From NCBI GenBank assembly GCA_963920705.1, contig OY987236.1:13769360-13833359 (forward strand): 64,000 nucleotides of DNA, written 5' to 3'. Of this stretch, positions 53,644-63,820 are shown in pieces. The DNA is from Odiellus spinosus. Lineage: Eukaryota > Arthropoda > Arachnida > Opiliones > Phalangiidae. A program made the translations under genes and the position numbers. Each line of letters starts with the position of its first letter. Position 1 is the stretch's first letter. Below the pieces are notes generated by a model that was not told the origin of the DNA, ran no database searches, and saw only the letters and a list, made by a program, of their open reading frames with translations.

Positions 53644-53768
53644 TTTGACCCTGTAAGGTATCTCTGTTATAAACACTAATGCGCTAGAGGCGGAACATTT
53701 ATACAGGCGCTTATTAAAAATGCATTACAAAAATTTACCCCTAAACGTAAACATTTCCTAGAAGCTTA
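53644..53768. repeat. Dispersed ~125-bp repeat, copy 1
   Basis: CCTGTAAGGTATCTCTGTTA ... GGAACATTTATACAGGCG ... AACATTTCCTAGAAGCTTAA matches 62644-62763 with few differences, and part of it resembles 42345-42420. The boundaries are not defined by terminal repeats. Confidence 0.75.
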
Positions 53769-54060
53769 AAGGGAAACTTAAAGCTAAAAATAAAATCTCC
53801 TTTGAATTTATTTTGGGAATCACCATTCCAATAAACCTATTCGAGACTTCTGAACAGTTAAAATTAGTTTGAAAGTTATTTAGTTTTTGCATAATTTGTC
53901 ATCTGTTGGATAACTCACCATCTATATGCTTAACCATATTAACGGTTACTAGTCGAACGATCTTTATAGTCAATTCCACCACGAGTTAGCGGCACTCCCA
54001 AACCTAGGTTCCCTTAATATCTTATTCAAAGAAAAATAGTATATATTACAGGTACAGCCT
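53769..54060. other. Non-coding stretch
   Basis: Nothing recognised. Confidence 0.35.
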
Positions 54061-54320
54061 AGTTTTGAGCTCGCTTCTAACTCGAGGTGAAATTGATTAT
54101 GTAGCAAAAGGGGGAGGGGGCGACAATTCCATCTCCCGCCCTTTCATCACCACCGCTTTCTTCTTCCGTTTCTCCTTAGCTCGTCCCACTTCCCCACTTC
54201 CGAATCGAACCCTATCGAGGAGAGGACCTCTAGTCTCTCACGGATTTGGAAGAACTCGCGTATCGCTTTGTCTATAAGGGGATTGGAGAGTCCAAAGGGA
54301 CCGAGGGGTCAGTCATTCAG
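54061..54320. promoter_or_regulatory. GC-richer island, candidate regulatory region
   Basis: GGGGGAGGGGGCGACAATTC followed by pyrimidine-rich CTTTCTTCTTCCGTTTCTCC. Base composition departs from the AT-rich background. The 70-codon open frame at 54065-54277 is not supported by domain or splice evidence. Confidence 0.2.
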
Positions 54321-55157
54321 ATAAAAAAGCATGTAGGCTGGATTTTTAAATGAATTTTTGGATTCTTCTCAGAATGTATTTGTGAATTTAAAAAAATACT
54401 TGGATTTTCTGCAAAACTTTTGATTTGTTTCAAAAGTATTTTGTATGTTTTTACTAAGATTTTGGAATATTAGGGTATTACAATTTTCTTTGAAAAATAC
54501 ACCATGAATTTTTTTTATTATTATTATTTTTTTTTTTTTTTGGATTTGGTTTTTAGGAATTTTGGATATTTAAAAAATGCTAATATAATGGTTCATTTGA
54601 AAAGAAGATTTTGGATATTTCCCCTTTCTTTACACGAGCTTACGGGATTTTTCTGAATGACCGACCCCTCGAAAAGGACCCATATAAATCTATAATCATT
54701 TACACTCTATGAACGGACGTAAATGCTCTTATAAAAACAAGTTTTATATTATATTTTTAGTCCATTTCAAGGTTGAGACTCTTGCAGTATATTGGGATTT
54801 AGTTTATATTTTATTATATGTCAACCCACCTAGCTAGATTTCCCCAACACAGCCAATATCTTATGTTCTAATAAGCGGGTAAAAAGAAGGATTTCGTGAG
54901 AGACAAGGATCTGTTGGCCTAACTGTACACTGTAGGTCTAATTTTTCTCCTAGGCTTTAGTTCCGGATAAAGGGGTTTCCATGGTTACTGTCTCCATTTT
55001 TTTTTTTGTGTGTTTTTTACGCTCTTGGAACGATGGTTTTGTCTGGGGTTTTCACCTCTAATTGGCTGATGGTATACTGTTAAAAGGCCCTAGGATGTTA
55101 ATTATAAATTAAACTTCGGGTTTCTCATTATTTTATAATTAGGGCAAAATTTGAGTG
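54321..55157. other. AT-rich non-coding stretch with T-runs
   Basis: Weakly repetitive TTTTTGGATTT-like sequence at 54330-54650 and T-runs near 54523-54541 and 54998-55007. No gene recognised. Confidence 0.4.
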
Positions 55158-55262
55158 ACTCAAAATATCGAGGAAGAGTCCAAATCACACGAGCCAGACA
55201 GGGGTGATGACTTTTTTGGCTATTTTTAAGTGATGGTATAGTACGTTTACCTGATAGTTGTA
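55158..55262. mobile_element. Fragment of the CCATAAAA-ended MITE
   Basis: GACTCAAAATATCGAGGAAG ... CACGAGCCAGACAGGGGTGA ... ATAGTACGTTTACCTGATAG matches the right part of 11859-12212 and 26392-26640. Both termini are missing. Confidence 0.8.
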
Positions 55263-55324
55263 ACAACTACGAATTAATTGAGGATTAAGACAATATATGA
55301 TTACTCAGTTTTTATGACAAATAT

Positions 55325-55397
55325 ATTTTCAACTATTTTTTCCGAAAATGCTACTCAAATTCTATTTGTAGCTAATGAAAAACTATGTTATATTATT
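55325..55397. mobile_element. Fragment of TTAA-target family 2 (reverse)
   Basis: TTTTTCCGAAAATGCTACTC and AATTCTATTTGTAGCTAATG parallel the reverse fragment at 49300. It ends where the hairpin element at 55398 begins. Confidence 0.6.
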
Positions 55398-55529
55398 TTC
55401 AGACGAGGCGTAACTAGCCGGTTTAATCAGATTTAACCGAGGTTTAATTAACTGAGGTTTATTGAACTGAGAAGGCTATGTAAACCTCGGTTAAATCTGA
55501 TTAAACAGGCTAGTTACGCCTCGTCTGAA
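55398..55529. mobile_element. 132-bp hairpin element (TTCAGACGAGGCGT ends)
   Basis: The left arm TTCAGACGAGGCGTAACTAG and onwards through TTTAATCAGATTTAACCGAGG is matched by the right arm in inverse with one or two mismatches over about 48 bp. No clear target duplication. Probably a MITE; the inverse pairing is unmistakable. Confidence 0.85.
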
Positions 55530-55898
55530 GAGGGTATTAGAGCCTTACGTTAATTAAATTTTTAACCATGTATTATGGCATATAATTTCCCCTTTATAAT
55601 TCTTTGAAGGTTAAAGCTTAATCAGAATTCATGGGTAAATAGAATTCAGCGGCTTGACGTAGCTTCAGCCTATCAGGAAACGTGACTAACTTCCAAATTT
55701 CGTTAATTTATGTCGAATAAAAGCGCTTTCACTGATTAGTTTGAATGTTTATAGGTCGGTAGGTGGTTGCTGAATTTTAATTACCTACGAGTTTTAGTTA
55801 AGCGTTCTTTCAAGTACTTAAGTTAAAAAAAATTATAATATATAATGACCCTATCAATATTTTTAATGAAGATCTTTATGAATCGATATGAAGTATAA
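55530..55898. other. Non-coding stretch
   Basis: Nothing recognised. Confidence 0.35.
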
Positions 55899-56181
55899 AG
55901 ATATGGGCACACTAGAATTTCTTAATCGATTTGAAACGGTAAAATCAAACCGATATTAGAATCGCCAGGAATCGTTTCAAGCGTCACGTGTTCACGCATT
56001 ATCTTTATAAATCGATTTATTGTACCTTCATATATCGGTTGTTGAAACCGAATCGGTATGAAACTGGTTCCCGAAGCAGTTTCGAGAAATCGAGTCAAAT
56101 CGGTTTTCTGTTCACACGATTCCAGCGAAACGTTTTGAAACGGTTTAAATCGATTCCAAGGCCTAGTATGAACGCGGCTTC
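55899..56181. mobile_element. GGTCACACTAG-type MITE, copy
   Basis: GGGCACACTAGAATTTCTTA to CCTAGTATGAACGCGGCTT, about 283 bp, co-linear with 48951-49240 and 60388-60671. Imperfect terminal inversion around GATTTGAAACGGT and its inverse. Target duplication unclear. A 71-codon open frame here is incidental. Confidence 0.83.
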
Positions 56182-56729
56182 AATGTTCACCAAATTACCA
56201 TAACAGTAAAAGTTTCTTATAGTTGTTTCATAAAATTTAGGAACCAAAAACGTGTCAAATTCCCGCCATTTAAATCTTAACGGAAAATAATCTATGATTT
56301 ACATGGATTTCATTTTCCCTTTAAGTACCTAAGTTTTAATTAGTTCTTAACAAGAAGAATATAACAAGAAGAATAGAATTTTCCAAGACAATTAATTTAA
56401 ATGGAAATTACATCCGGTTCTGGTTATTACCTAATCCGCGGCTGCTCTTGTTAACCTAAAGTAAAATATAAATTTTAACAATTTAAGTGAGACTATCACG
56501 GATTTTTCATGAAATCCAACGGGAAAGTAAGGAGCGTTTTCTGAAAAATCGTTAAAAAATTATTCACTATATAAAACATATGCCATAGAAGTTAACGCAA
56601 TAGCAAACATACATATTTTATAATCGCAATTTTCGAAATTTTTCGAATTTTTTTTTTTTAACATTCCCCGCAATTCTACGTCATGACTATGGTTGCGTGG
56701 CTATTGTAGAGCCTACAGTTGATTCTCGC

Positions 56730-57238
56730 TAGAGGTCGGGGTTTGGACAAGATAATTTCTGTTTGTTTGATCTTTATCAGAAGCCGATGAAGCCCTGCTT
56801 TGAAGTCTATTACTCCCGGGTCTTGTCTGTCCCTCTCTGTATGGGTTAGTCTCAAAAATCGTGATTCGTACGCCTCTTAACGGTAGATGATTTCGGAGCG
56901 GGAGTTCGTCCAATGAATATCTCTAGCAACTTTGGAGCTCGTCAACCAAACGTCGTTGTATGTGAAGAGAGAGAATTTCCAATTTTCCGTAGACAGGCGG
57001 GTATGAAGTAGGACCTCCCCGATCTCGTAAAATTGGGAATTTTACTCTATAAGGAACATTAGAGTAGTAGACTTCAAAGGAGGGTTTCATTGGCTTCTGT
57101 CTTTATTCATAATTTGAAAATATTCTTGGTAAGTCTATGATAAAAGCAATATAATCACGACTATTTAACTGATCATTATTAATAAGTAACTGATTAACCG
57201 GATATTTATGGATTATCTTGCCCAAACCCCAACCTCTA
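56730..57238. mobile_element. hAT-like MITE (TAGAGGTCGGGG ends), interrupted
   Basis: Ends TAGAGGTCGGGGTTTGGACA and the inverse TAGAGGTTGGGGTTTGGGCA. Perfect 8-bp target duplication ATTCTCGC (56722-56729 and 57239-57246). Middle layer of the nest: it sits in a family 2 element and itself holds the CAGAAG element at 56778. Confidence 0.93.
56778..57099. mobile_element. CAGAAG-ended MITE (322 bp), copy 2
   Basis: Ends CAGAAGCCGATGAAGCCCTG and the inverse CAGAAGCCAATGAAACCCTC. Perfect 7-bp duplication TCTTTAT (56771-56777 and 57100-57106). The orientation is opposite to the copies at 41625 and 63274. Top layer of the nest. Open frames inside are incidental. Confidence 0.93.
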
Positions 57239-57489
57239 ATTCTCGCGCGTTATGGCACCAGTGATAAGGTCGCTTTCGCGAGGTCTTTTTCGTAAAAGTA
57301 CTTCATCCAGAAAGTCCTATCTTTTGTACGAAAGTTATCGTTAATTACGTTCCAAGAATAAAATTACAATTATATTTTTGACATTTTAAGAACACGTCAA
57401 CCCAGGGTCATAAAATTTGGATTATGTCGTTTTAATAGGATGAAAAACATTGGCATTCGAAAAACAAAATGGTGACAGCCACACTTTAA

Positions 57490-58382
57490 GCAAACTATTC
57501 AAGAGAACAGAGCGGCGTAAAAATAGTTTAAACTATAAATTAGGTTTTAATACGAATCACCGGAAGTAGAAAACTACTTCCAGAGGCTTCCTCTTACCTT
57601 CTGGTACTGATATATTATCTCTATGGTAGCACGAGTGTCTGTCTTTAATAAGTACTGTAAAGTCGTTAAGATAGGATTTGTTCCCTTATGAGATTGAGAA
57701 CTAAACAAATCGGAAAGTCATAAATCTCTTACTCTCTTCTGTTTAGTTTATTTTATAGCATTCATAATTTAATGTAATATCGGCATTACAAACCAATTTA
57801 AATTATCATTCTAGACAGTTTAAGCTCAAAATAAACTTAGCCTAAATTACGGCAATTTAAGATTTAGGCTTTCTTTATGGATTTATAAACGCAAAATCTT
57901 TTAAAAATAGCTTTAAACTTTCAAATTTAAATTTAGTGTCCTACGATTAATGTGGGACTTATCAGTTATAAAGATAATTTTCTATCTGTACTTAACTAAT
58001 CTCGTGGGCTTTATAACCAAATTGTTTTCAAATTAACCATTTATTTTGTATTCCGGGATCATTAGCAAGTATTCCAGGGCTATTCAAAAGCGTTTAAGGG
58101 ATTGCGAAAAAAGTAAATCAAGTAATTTTTATACTGAGACCATTCAGAACAATTTACTGAATTGTACAAAAATTAAGAAAGTGTCTAGGCGGCACTGCGG
58201 TGCTAAAAACTTTGTCGTCTGCTAAGGCATGTATTAATAAATAGGGAACTTATTAATTAATCCAAGTCTAAGGTGTTGATTCCTATTTGAAGCATGCGCT
58301 CTAAAACCAGAAGCTAAGACTCAAGTTTTTGACGTCGACGACAAGGCGACGTGGCGTTAGTTTTCGGTCTCGAATAATTTAA
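57490..58382. other. Non-coding stretch
   Basis: AT-rich, nothing recognised. Confidence 0.4.
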
Positions 58383-58388
58383 AAATGG

Positions 58389-58886
58389 CATGGTGACCAC
58401 TTTTAGTATATTTCCTATTTTTTCCTATGTTTTCACCTCCTTCCTATTTTTCTCCTATAATTTAATGGCAATTCCTATAATCTCCTATATTTCTACTCAA
58501 AATCTCTAGTTAAGGGTAAAGTTATAAATCATACTGTCAGCTGTGGCTGTATATGATTATTTTAGCTTAACTGTACATTTTTTAGTTAAAATAGTCTGTA
58601 AAATTCCATACTATTTAAGCAATTGGATCATATTAATACCGTGTTTAAACCGGTGGCGAGAGTTGTGATGCAATAATAAACATGGTTCCTACTTTTAATT
58701 AATTATTTTCCTATTTTATCATAAATTTTACACTTATTTCTTCCTATTTTACCCAATATTTTACACTTATTTCTTCCTATTTTACCCAATATTTTACATA
58801 AAATTCTTCCTATATTTTCCTAAATTTCGCAAAGAAATTTCATATATTTCCTATATAGGATTTTCAAATTTTCAGTGGTCACCCTG
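58389..58886. mobile_element. 498-bp element with CAGGGTGACCACT-type ends and 6-bp duplication
   Basis: Left end CATGGTGACCACTTTTAG, inverse of right end CAGGGTGACCACTGAAAATT. AAATGG is duplicated exactly (58383-58388 and 58887-58892). The interior is rich in TTCCTATTTT/TTTCCTATAT words at both ends, which extend the terminal inversion weakly. The same style and a 6-bp duplication are seen at 62905-63814. Superfamily unassigned; non-coding. Confidence 0.85.
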
Positions 58887-58892
58887 AAATGG

Positions 58893-59395
58893 TTATTGTT
58901 TTTATGCAAATTTCTTTTAACAGTCAAATTCAATTTAATATATATTGTTTAGTTACTCTTTCATATTTATATATTTATTTTATTGGCGTAATGGGAAAAA
59001 TCATTGTTAAATCTCATAGAGAAGCTGGTAAAGTTAGTTCAAACTCGGGGTATAAAGAGACATATTTTAAAAATATTAAAATTGGATTATTGAATCCATA
59101 AACTTACGCCCTTTTAGGCAAAATAGGTCTAACTTTAAAATTGAGTTACCGCTCGTCTAATGGAAAGCATTTCCATCCTATACGTTAGGACTTACGAACT
59201 TAATCGGGTTTATGTCAATAACACTCAAGCATGTAAAGTTTTATCCAAATTCCTTATATTTTAAATATAATTTTAAATATGGAATAAGTAATATCAAAAG
59301 TCTAAATCCACTTCGAAGAAATTTCAAACAGTAAAATTTCTCGAGAAATTAGAATTAGAATCGCTTTTGCCAAAGACAGACCGCTTTAAAGTGAG
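58893..59395. other. Non-coding stretch
   Basis: A 70-codon open frame that begins inside the element boundary (58889-59101) has no domain. Nothing else recognised. Confidence 0.4.
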
Positions 59396-59399
59396 GCTG

Positions 59400-59735
59400 T
59401 CACCAATTTGAAACATCGGTAAAAATCGACACATTTTATAATCGCCATTTTTAAAATATTTAAAATAAAAATTACCCGCAATACTACGTCATCACTATGG
59501 TCACGTGGATATTCTAGAGCGTACAGTTGATTCTCGCGCGTTCTGGCACCTGATAAGGTCGCTTTCGCGCGGTTGTTTTCGTAAATGTACTTAATCTAGA
59601 AAGTCATACTTTTCGTACGAAAACTATCGTTACTTTCCAAAAATAAACTACCTTATATATCAGAAAATGAGTTACCTATTTTTAATAGTATGAAAAAAAT
59701 ATAATACCTTCGAAAAAAATGGTAGCAGCCTCACT
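59400..59735. mobile_element. TTAA-target family 2 MITE, shorter copy
   Basis: TTAA at 59396-59399; TGAA at 59736-59739 (one change). Left end AGTGAGGCTGTCACC, inverse of right end AGTGAGGCTGCTACC. It contains TACTACGTCATCACTATGGT and an intact GTTGATTCTCGCGCGTTCTG, the empty version of the hAT site filled at 56730. Confidence 0.9.
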
Positions 59736-59739
59736 TGAA

Positions 59740-60221
59740 AATAGCGCCTGAACAAAGTTACTTTGATAATTAACTAACGCATATTTAATCACCCCAAATC
59801 CATGATTAAAAATAACTTATTTTGAGAATCTAGTTTATCCCTTTGAATACAAGCTATTAATTTTATATTCCAAACAAAAGTTACCCTAATTATCTTGTCT
59901 AATTATTATAATTTAAAAGAGATATCTCGTGGGAAGTCAACCTGTTTGTAATATATATGAAGAAATTAATTTATAAAGCTTCAATATTTGTTTTAGTTAA
60001 ATTCATCATCTTTTCTTTTGCGGGCCCATGTTATCGTTATTATAAAATAAATTTTCACAAGTTATTTCAGCAACTCCTTGTGGACATTTCATTTATATTT
60101 TGGTGTTTGCCCATGAGACATATATATCGAATAACCTTTGTACGATCGCCTTTGTACAATATTCTTTTCTTATCAAAAATGGTTATTTTAATTATTAGAC
60201 TTCTCTCCAAAATATGTTTGC

Positions 60222-60258
<37 letters not shown>

Positions 60259-60387
60259 TACCAATTAATCCATATAATAGAGATATTAAAAGGTCGCCTA
60301 AGTTTTAACGAGCTGAAAACTCCGAATGGAGTAGACACATGTGAGGATGCAACCACGGAGGTGGGATAAAAGGAGATATAAGTCACA
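59740..60387. other. Non-coding stretch with a ~37-bp poly-T tract
   Basis: T-run at about 60221-60257. Lysine- or phenylalanine-rich open frames across it are artefacts. Otherwise nothing recognised. Confidence 0.5.
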
Positions 60388-60671
60388 CTTACATTTCTTA
60401 ATCGGTTTGAAACGGTAAAATCAAACCGATATTCACATCGCCAAGAATCGTTTTAAGCGTCACGTGTTCACGCATTATCTTTAATAATCTATTTATTGTA
60501 GCTTCATCTATCGGTTGTTGAAATCGAGTCGGTATCAAACTGGTTCCCGAAGCAGTTTCGAGAAATAGGATCAAATCGATTCGATAAAAGACAGTTTCCC
60601 GTTCATACGACTCCAGCGAAACTTTTTGAAACGGTTTAAATCGATTCCAAGGCCTAGTATGAACGCGGCTA
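60388..60671. mobile_element. GGTCACACTAG-type MITE, copy
   Basis: AAGTCACACTTACATTTCTTA to CCTAGTATGAACGCGGCT, co-linear with 48951-49240 and 55899-56181, with TGGTTCCCGAAGCAGTTTCG in the middle. Target duplication unclear. Confidence 0.82.
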
Positions 60672-60839
60672 TAGTGAAATGAGTGAAAAACGAAAGTTTG
60701 GGAATTTAAAAATAATTCACGGCAGAATCGTTAAATTAAAGGGGTACGAAAAATTATACCCTTTCAAATATTTATTTTTTAGTAGTTACAAAAAAATTGG
60801 TTTTGCACCGCCACTGTCAAAGGCAGGGGTTTACGCGAA

Positions 60840-60945
60840 TAGATGTCGGGGTTTGGACAAGATAATCCAAAAATATTTGGATAATCACTTAATTATTAAT
60901 AATAATCAGTTAACCATTAAAATTATATTGGATTTATCATAGACT
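60840..60945. mobile_element. Fragment of the hAT-like MITE (TAGATGTCGGGG end)
   Basis: TAGATGTCGGGGTTTGGACA is followed by sequence resembling the inverted far half of 53043-53220 (AACCATTAAAATTATATTGG, ATTTATCATAGACTT). The second terminus is missing, so this copy is rearranged or truncated. Confidence 0.75.
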
Positions 60946-61004
60946 TCCCGTGGATAATTTCGAGCCTGACCTCTCTATACACGAAAAAATACTCGCTCGT
61001 TCGT

Positions 61005-61260
61005 TAACAGGAGAATTTGACGTTTGTCGTTAAATAGGCTTGCATACGTTAACAGGATAATTTGACGTCGTTAAATATGCTTCCTTACGTTAATAGGATA
61101 ATTTGACGTTTGTCGTTAAATAGGCTTCCCTACGTTAACAAGATAATTTGACGTTTGTCGTTAGTTCCCATTCGTTAACAGGATAAGTTGACGTTTGTCG
61201 TTAAATAGGCTTCCGTACGTTAACAGGATAATTTGTCGTTGGTCGTTGCTTGCTTACGTA
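61005..61260. repeat. ~45-bp minisatellite, about six units
   Basis: The unit reads CGTTAACAGGATAATTTGAC then GTTTGTCGTTAAATAGGCTT and about five more bases. Units vary in length through small deletions. GC- and CpG-richer than the flanks. Confidence 0.88.
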
Positions 61261-61309
61261 AAAACCACTTAACTCGAATAACTTTTATTAAATTTTTTTT
61301 TTTTTTTAA

Positions 61310-61480
61310 TTTTGGCCGCGGTTTTAATTAACGACAAAGTCGGACGCGAAAGCGAGTCGTCGCGTTCGTCACTCCCTTTACACCTCCTCCATGATGCAAC
61401 GTTGATGCTCGAGGCCTACTAATTGGGTTTTGTCTTTGTTCATCCTCTTCAAAGAAAGCTCTCCCTTTAGTCACGGTCAA
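61310..61480. promoter_or_regulatory. GC-richer patch, candidate regulatory region
   Basis: GGACGCGAAAGCGAGTCGTC and CCATGATGCAACGTTGATGC lie in an otherwise AT-rich context. No exon or repeat partner recognised. Weak candidate only. Confidence 0.15.
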
Positions 61481-62072
61481 TTTAAATTGGCATCGCGTAC
61501 GAAACTAGTCTCGTTTCTATCTTTAAGATACTGTTTACTAGAGATAGATTAGGAACTCTAGCTTCGTATTCGCTGAAAACCTAGAATGTCTGATCCTCTT
61601 CTCTCTCGTATATACGTACGTTCCTTAATATCTGAAAAAGCGCGCAACTGGGGAATTATAAGGGCTCTGTCAGGCTCACTTTGCAGGACTGCGGCTAAGG
61701 GTTAAGGGCTTAGTTAAGAATCTACCAATCTCTCCAATGAGATTTTCCGCCAACTCAGATTGGCCTTAGGGTAGCTTTCTTTTCTAGAGACAATGTTGTT
61801 GTTGCGATAGGCCATAGAACCTTTTTATGTCTAATTTTTTCTTTTTCTTCTCAACGATATCGTTTTTGCTCAAGAGTTGTATATACGAGTCTTTGGGGAA
61901 AAAAAGCATTGTTATATTTTTATGAGACACTTGAAATATTTGGGATTATTTTTGTATCCGTATTTTGGGAGAATATATTAAAGGGTATTTTGAAATGAGA
62001 GACTTTCATAATGAAATTGGGTTAAGAAAAGTACAATATTTGAAAGAGAATCCAACAATTTAGTGTCTTCCG
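61481..62072. other. Non-coding stretch
   Basis: Nothing recognised. Confidence 0.35.
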
Positions 62073-62596
62073 TATTAAGCTCGGAATTCATATAATTTCT
62101 GTTAATTAAATAAGACCATCGTGAATGTCATTCAGATATTATCCATTCGCGAAAAAATATCCATTTCTTATTTGAGTTAACGTATCCGAATGTAAGGCAA
62201 ACTTTTTATTCGTACTCATTGTTATAGGAAATAGATTCACGTTATACGAGTTATTCATTCGCTGATAAGAACAATTTGAAACTCGAGTTTCTTCGCGGAT
62301 TTTAACCCCTGCAAATTGAGATCTTGAAGATAGAACGTAGTAATTTATTCGCTGTTCCTTTTAATTTCGATTAAAATCTAATTATGATATTTAATTCTAC
62401 ACGGATTTCGAGAAACGTGATATTTTTATCTTCTCATTAACCGTGTGAATAAATCAAGCTTAAAATTTTAATTCTTATCCATTATCTGTTTATAATTTGT
62501 GGTTTTATATTAACAAACAATATATCCGAGATTAAAATATCTGTAAAAAAGCCTAGTTATCAATGGATATCTTAATTAATTATTCAATTCCGAGCT
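62073..62596. mobile_element. Repeat family with AGCTCGGAATT-type ends, copy 3
   Basis: AAGCTCGGAATTCATATAAT at the left and GAATGGATATC-like, AATTCCGAGCTCT sequence at the right form an imperfect terminal inversion. 62095-62260 shares blocks with 22413-22650 in inverse orientation. Non-coding. Confidence 0.55.
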
Positions 62597-62643
62597 CTGC
62601 TTGTAGTACAGTATAACACCATCCTTTAATTTCTCAAAATTAA

Positions 62644-62763
62644 GCCCCTGTAAGGTATCTCTGCCATAAACACTAACGCTCTACAGATGGAACATTTCTA
62701 CAGGCGTCTATTAAAAATACATTACAAAAGCCAGTAAACGTAAACATTTCCTAGAAGCTTAAG
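62644..62763. repeat. Dispersed ~125-bp repeat, copy 2
   Basis: CCCTGTAAGGTATCTCTGCC ... GGAACATTTCTACAGGCG ... AACATTTCCTAGAAGCTTAA, matching 53644-53768. Undefined ends. Confidence 0.78.
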
Positions 62764-63141
62764 GAAGCCCTAGATATGGAGAATTTCTAATCAAATGACG
62801 AGGGAAGTGCTTTGATATTTCAGGACTGACATCGGAAACCTTTTGCTTGTGAGGAGTACTGTTTATTTCTTTACCTAGCATTGATGTCGTTCTAATGTGT
62901 AGAGCAGGAAGTCCAGTAGTCAATAATTTCTATAAAATCCTAAATTTTCTAACATGTCCTATATTATCCTGTATTTCCTTGAAATGTTCTATAATTTTGA
63001 GTTAAGACTTTTTGAATCGAAAAATATCGCTGCGCCGTCAAAAAACTTAAATGTTTCACGTAAGCAGACCTTATAAGCTAAGATTTGTATATCTTTACAA
63101 TTAGAGCTGGATCAACCTAACGGGGTGGGGGAACTCAAACT

Positions 63142-63665
63142 TAGAGATCGGGGTTTGGAGAAAATAATCCACAACTATCAGTTAATCAGTTAATCATAAA
63201 AAAATAATCGGAAAATTATTCGCGATTACATTGGATTTATCATAGACTTTCCTCGAAAAATTCTAAGTTATGACAGAAGTAGATGAAACCCTCCTTTGAA
63301 GTCTACTACTCTAATGTTCGACATAGCGCTCCTCTCTGTATGGGTAAAATTCCCAATTTTACGAGATCAGAGGGGTCCTACTTCATACCCCCTGTCTACG
63401 GGAAATTGGAAATTCTCTCTCTCCACAAACGACGACGTTTTTTTGACGAACTCCAAGGCTGCTAGAGATATTCGCTCGACGAACTCTCGCTCCGAAAATA
63501 TCTACCGTTAGGAGGCGTACGAATCGCGCTTATTGAAACTAACCCATACAGAGAAGGGTAGACAAGACCCGGGAGTAATAGACTTCAAAGGAGGATTTCA
63601 TCGGCTTCTGGTTATGAGTAAAGATAAAATAATCAGAAATTTTCTTGTCCAAATCACGATCTCTA
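63142..63665. mobile_element. hAT-like MITE, middle of the triple nest
   Basis: Ends TAGAGATCGGGGTTTGGAGA and inverse TAGAGATCGTGATTTGGACA. Perfect 8-bp duplication CTCAAACT (63134-63141 and 63666-63673). With the inner 337-bp element removed it is co-linear, in reverse, with 53043-53220. Confidence 0.94.
63274..63610. mobile_element. CAGAAG-ended MITE (337 bp), top of the triple nest
   Basis: Left CAGAAGTAGATGAAACCCTC, inverse of right CAGAAGCCGATGAAATCCTC. Perfect 7-bp duplication GTTATGA (63267-63273 and 63611-63617). Closely similar to 41625-41960. Two overlapping open frames inside are incidental. Confidence 0.94.
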
Positions 63666-63820
63666 CTCAAACTGAAATGCCAATTCCTTTGAGATAATCT
63701 TAGTCCAATATCATCCTATAAAACCTAATTTTGTGTCCTGTATAATCCTATATTTTGAGAAAAAATAATCCTATATTTCCTATAAGGAATTGAAATTTAT
63801 GACTGGGCTCCCTGGTAGAG

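Larger units (their letters stand above)
56486..57485. mobile_element. TTAA-target family 2 copy, interrupted by a hAT MITE
   Basis: Left end AGTGAGACTATCACGG next to TTAA (56483-56486); right end ACAGCCACACT with TTAA at 57486-57489. Left (56486-56729) and right (57239-57485) parts are co-linear with 39121-39638 and 59400-59735. The break lies in GTTGATTCTCGC, which reads continuously as GTTGATTCTCGCGCGTTCTG at about 59525. Bottom layer of a three-layer nest. Confidence 0.92.
62905..63814. mobile_element. CAGGGAG-ended element with 6-bp duplication, bottom of a triple nest
   Basis: Left end CAGGAAGTCCAGTAGTCAAT, inverse of right end CAGGGAGCCCAGTCATAAAT. Perfect 6-bp duplication GTAGAG (62899-62904 and 63815-63820). 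TCCTATATT-type words lie on both sides, as in 58389-58886. The interior is split by the hAT MITE at 63142-63665, leaving about 386 bp of its own sequence. Non-coding. Confidence 0.85.

Noticed and set aside
60067-60386. Lysine-rich minus-strand open frames
   Set aside because: The lysine run is the poly-T tract at 60221-60257 read on the other strand; flanking sequence has no gene features.
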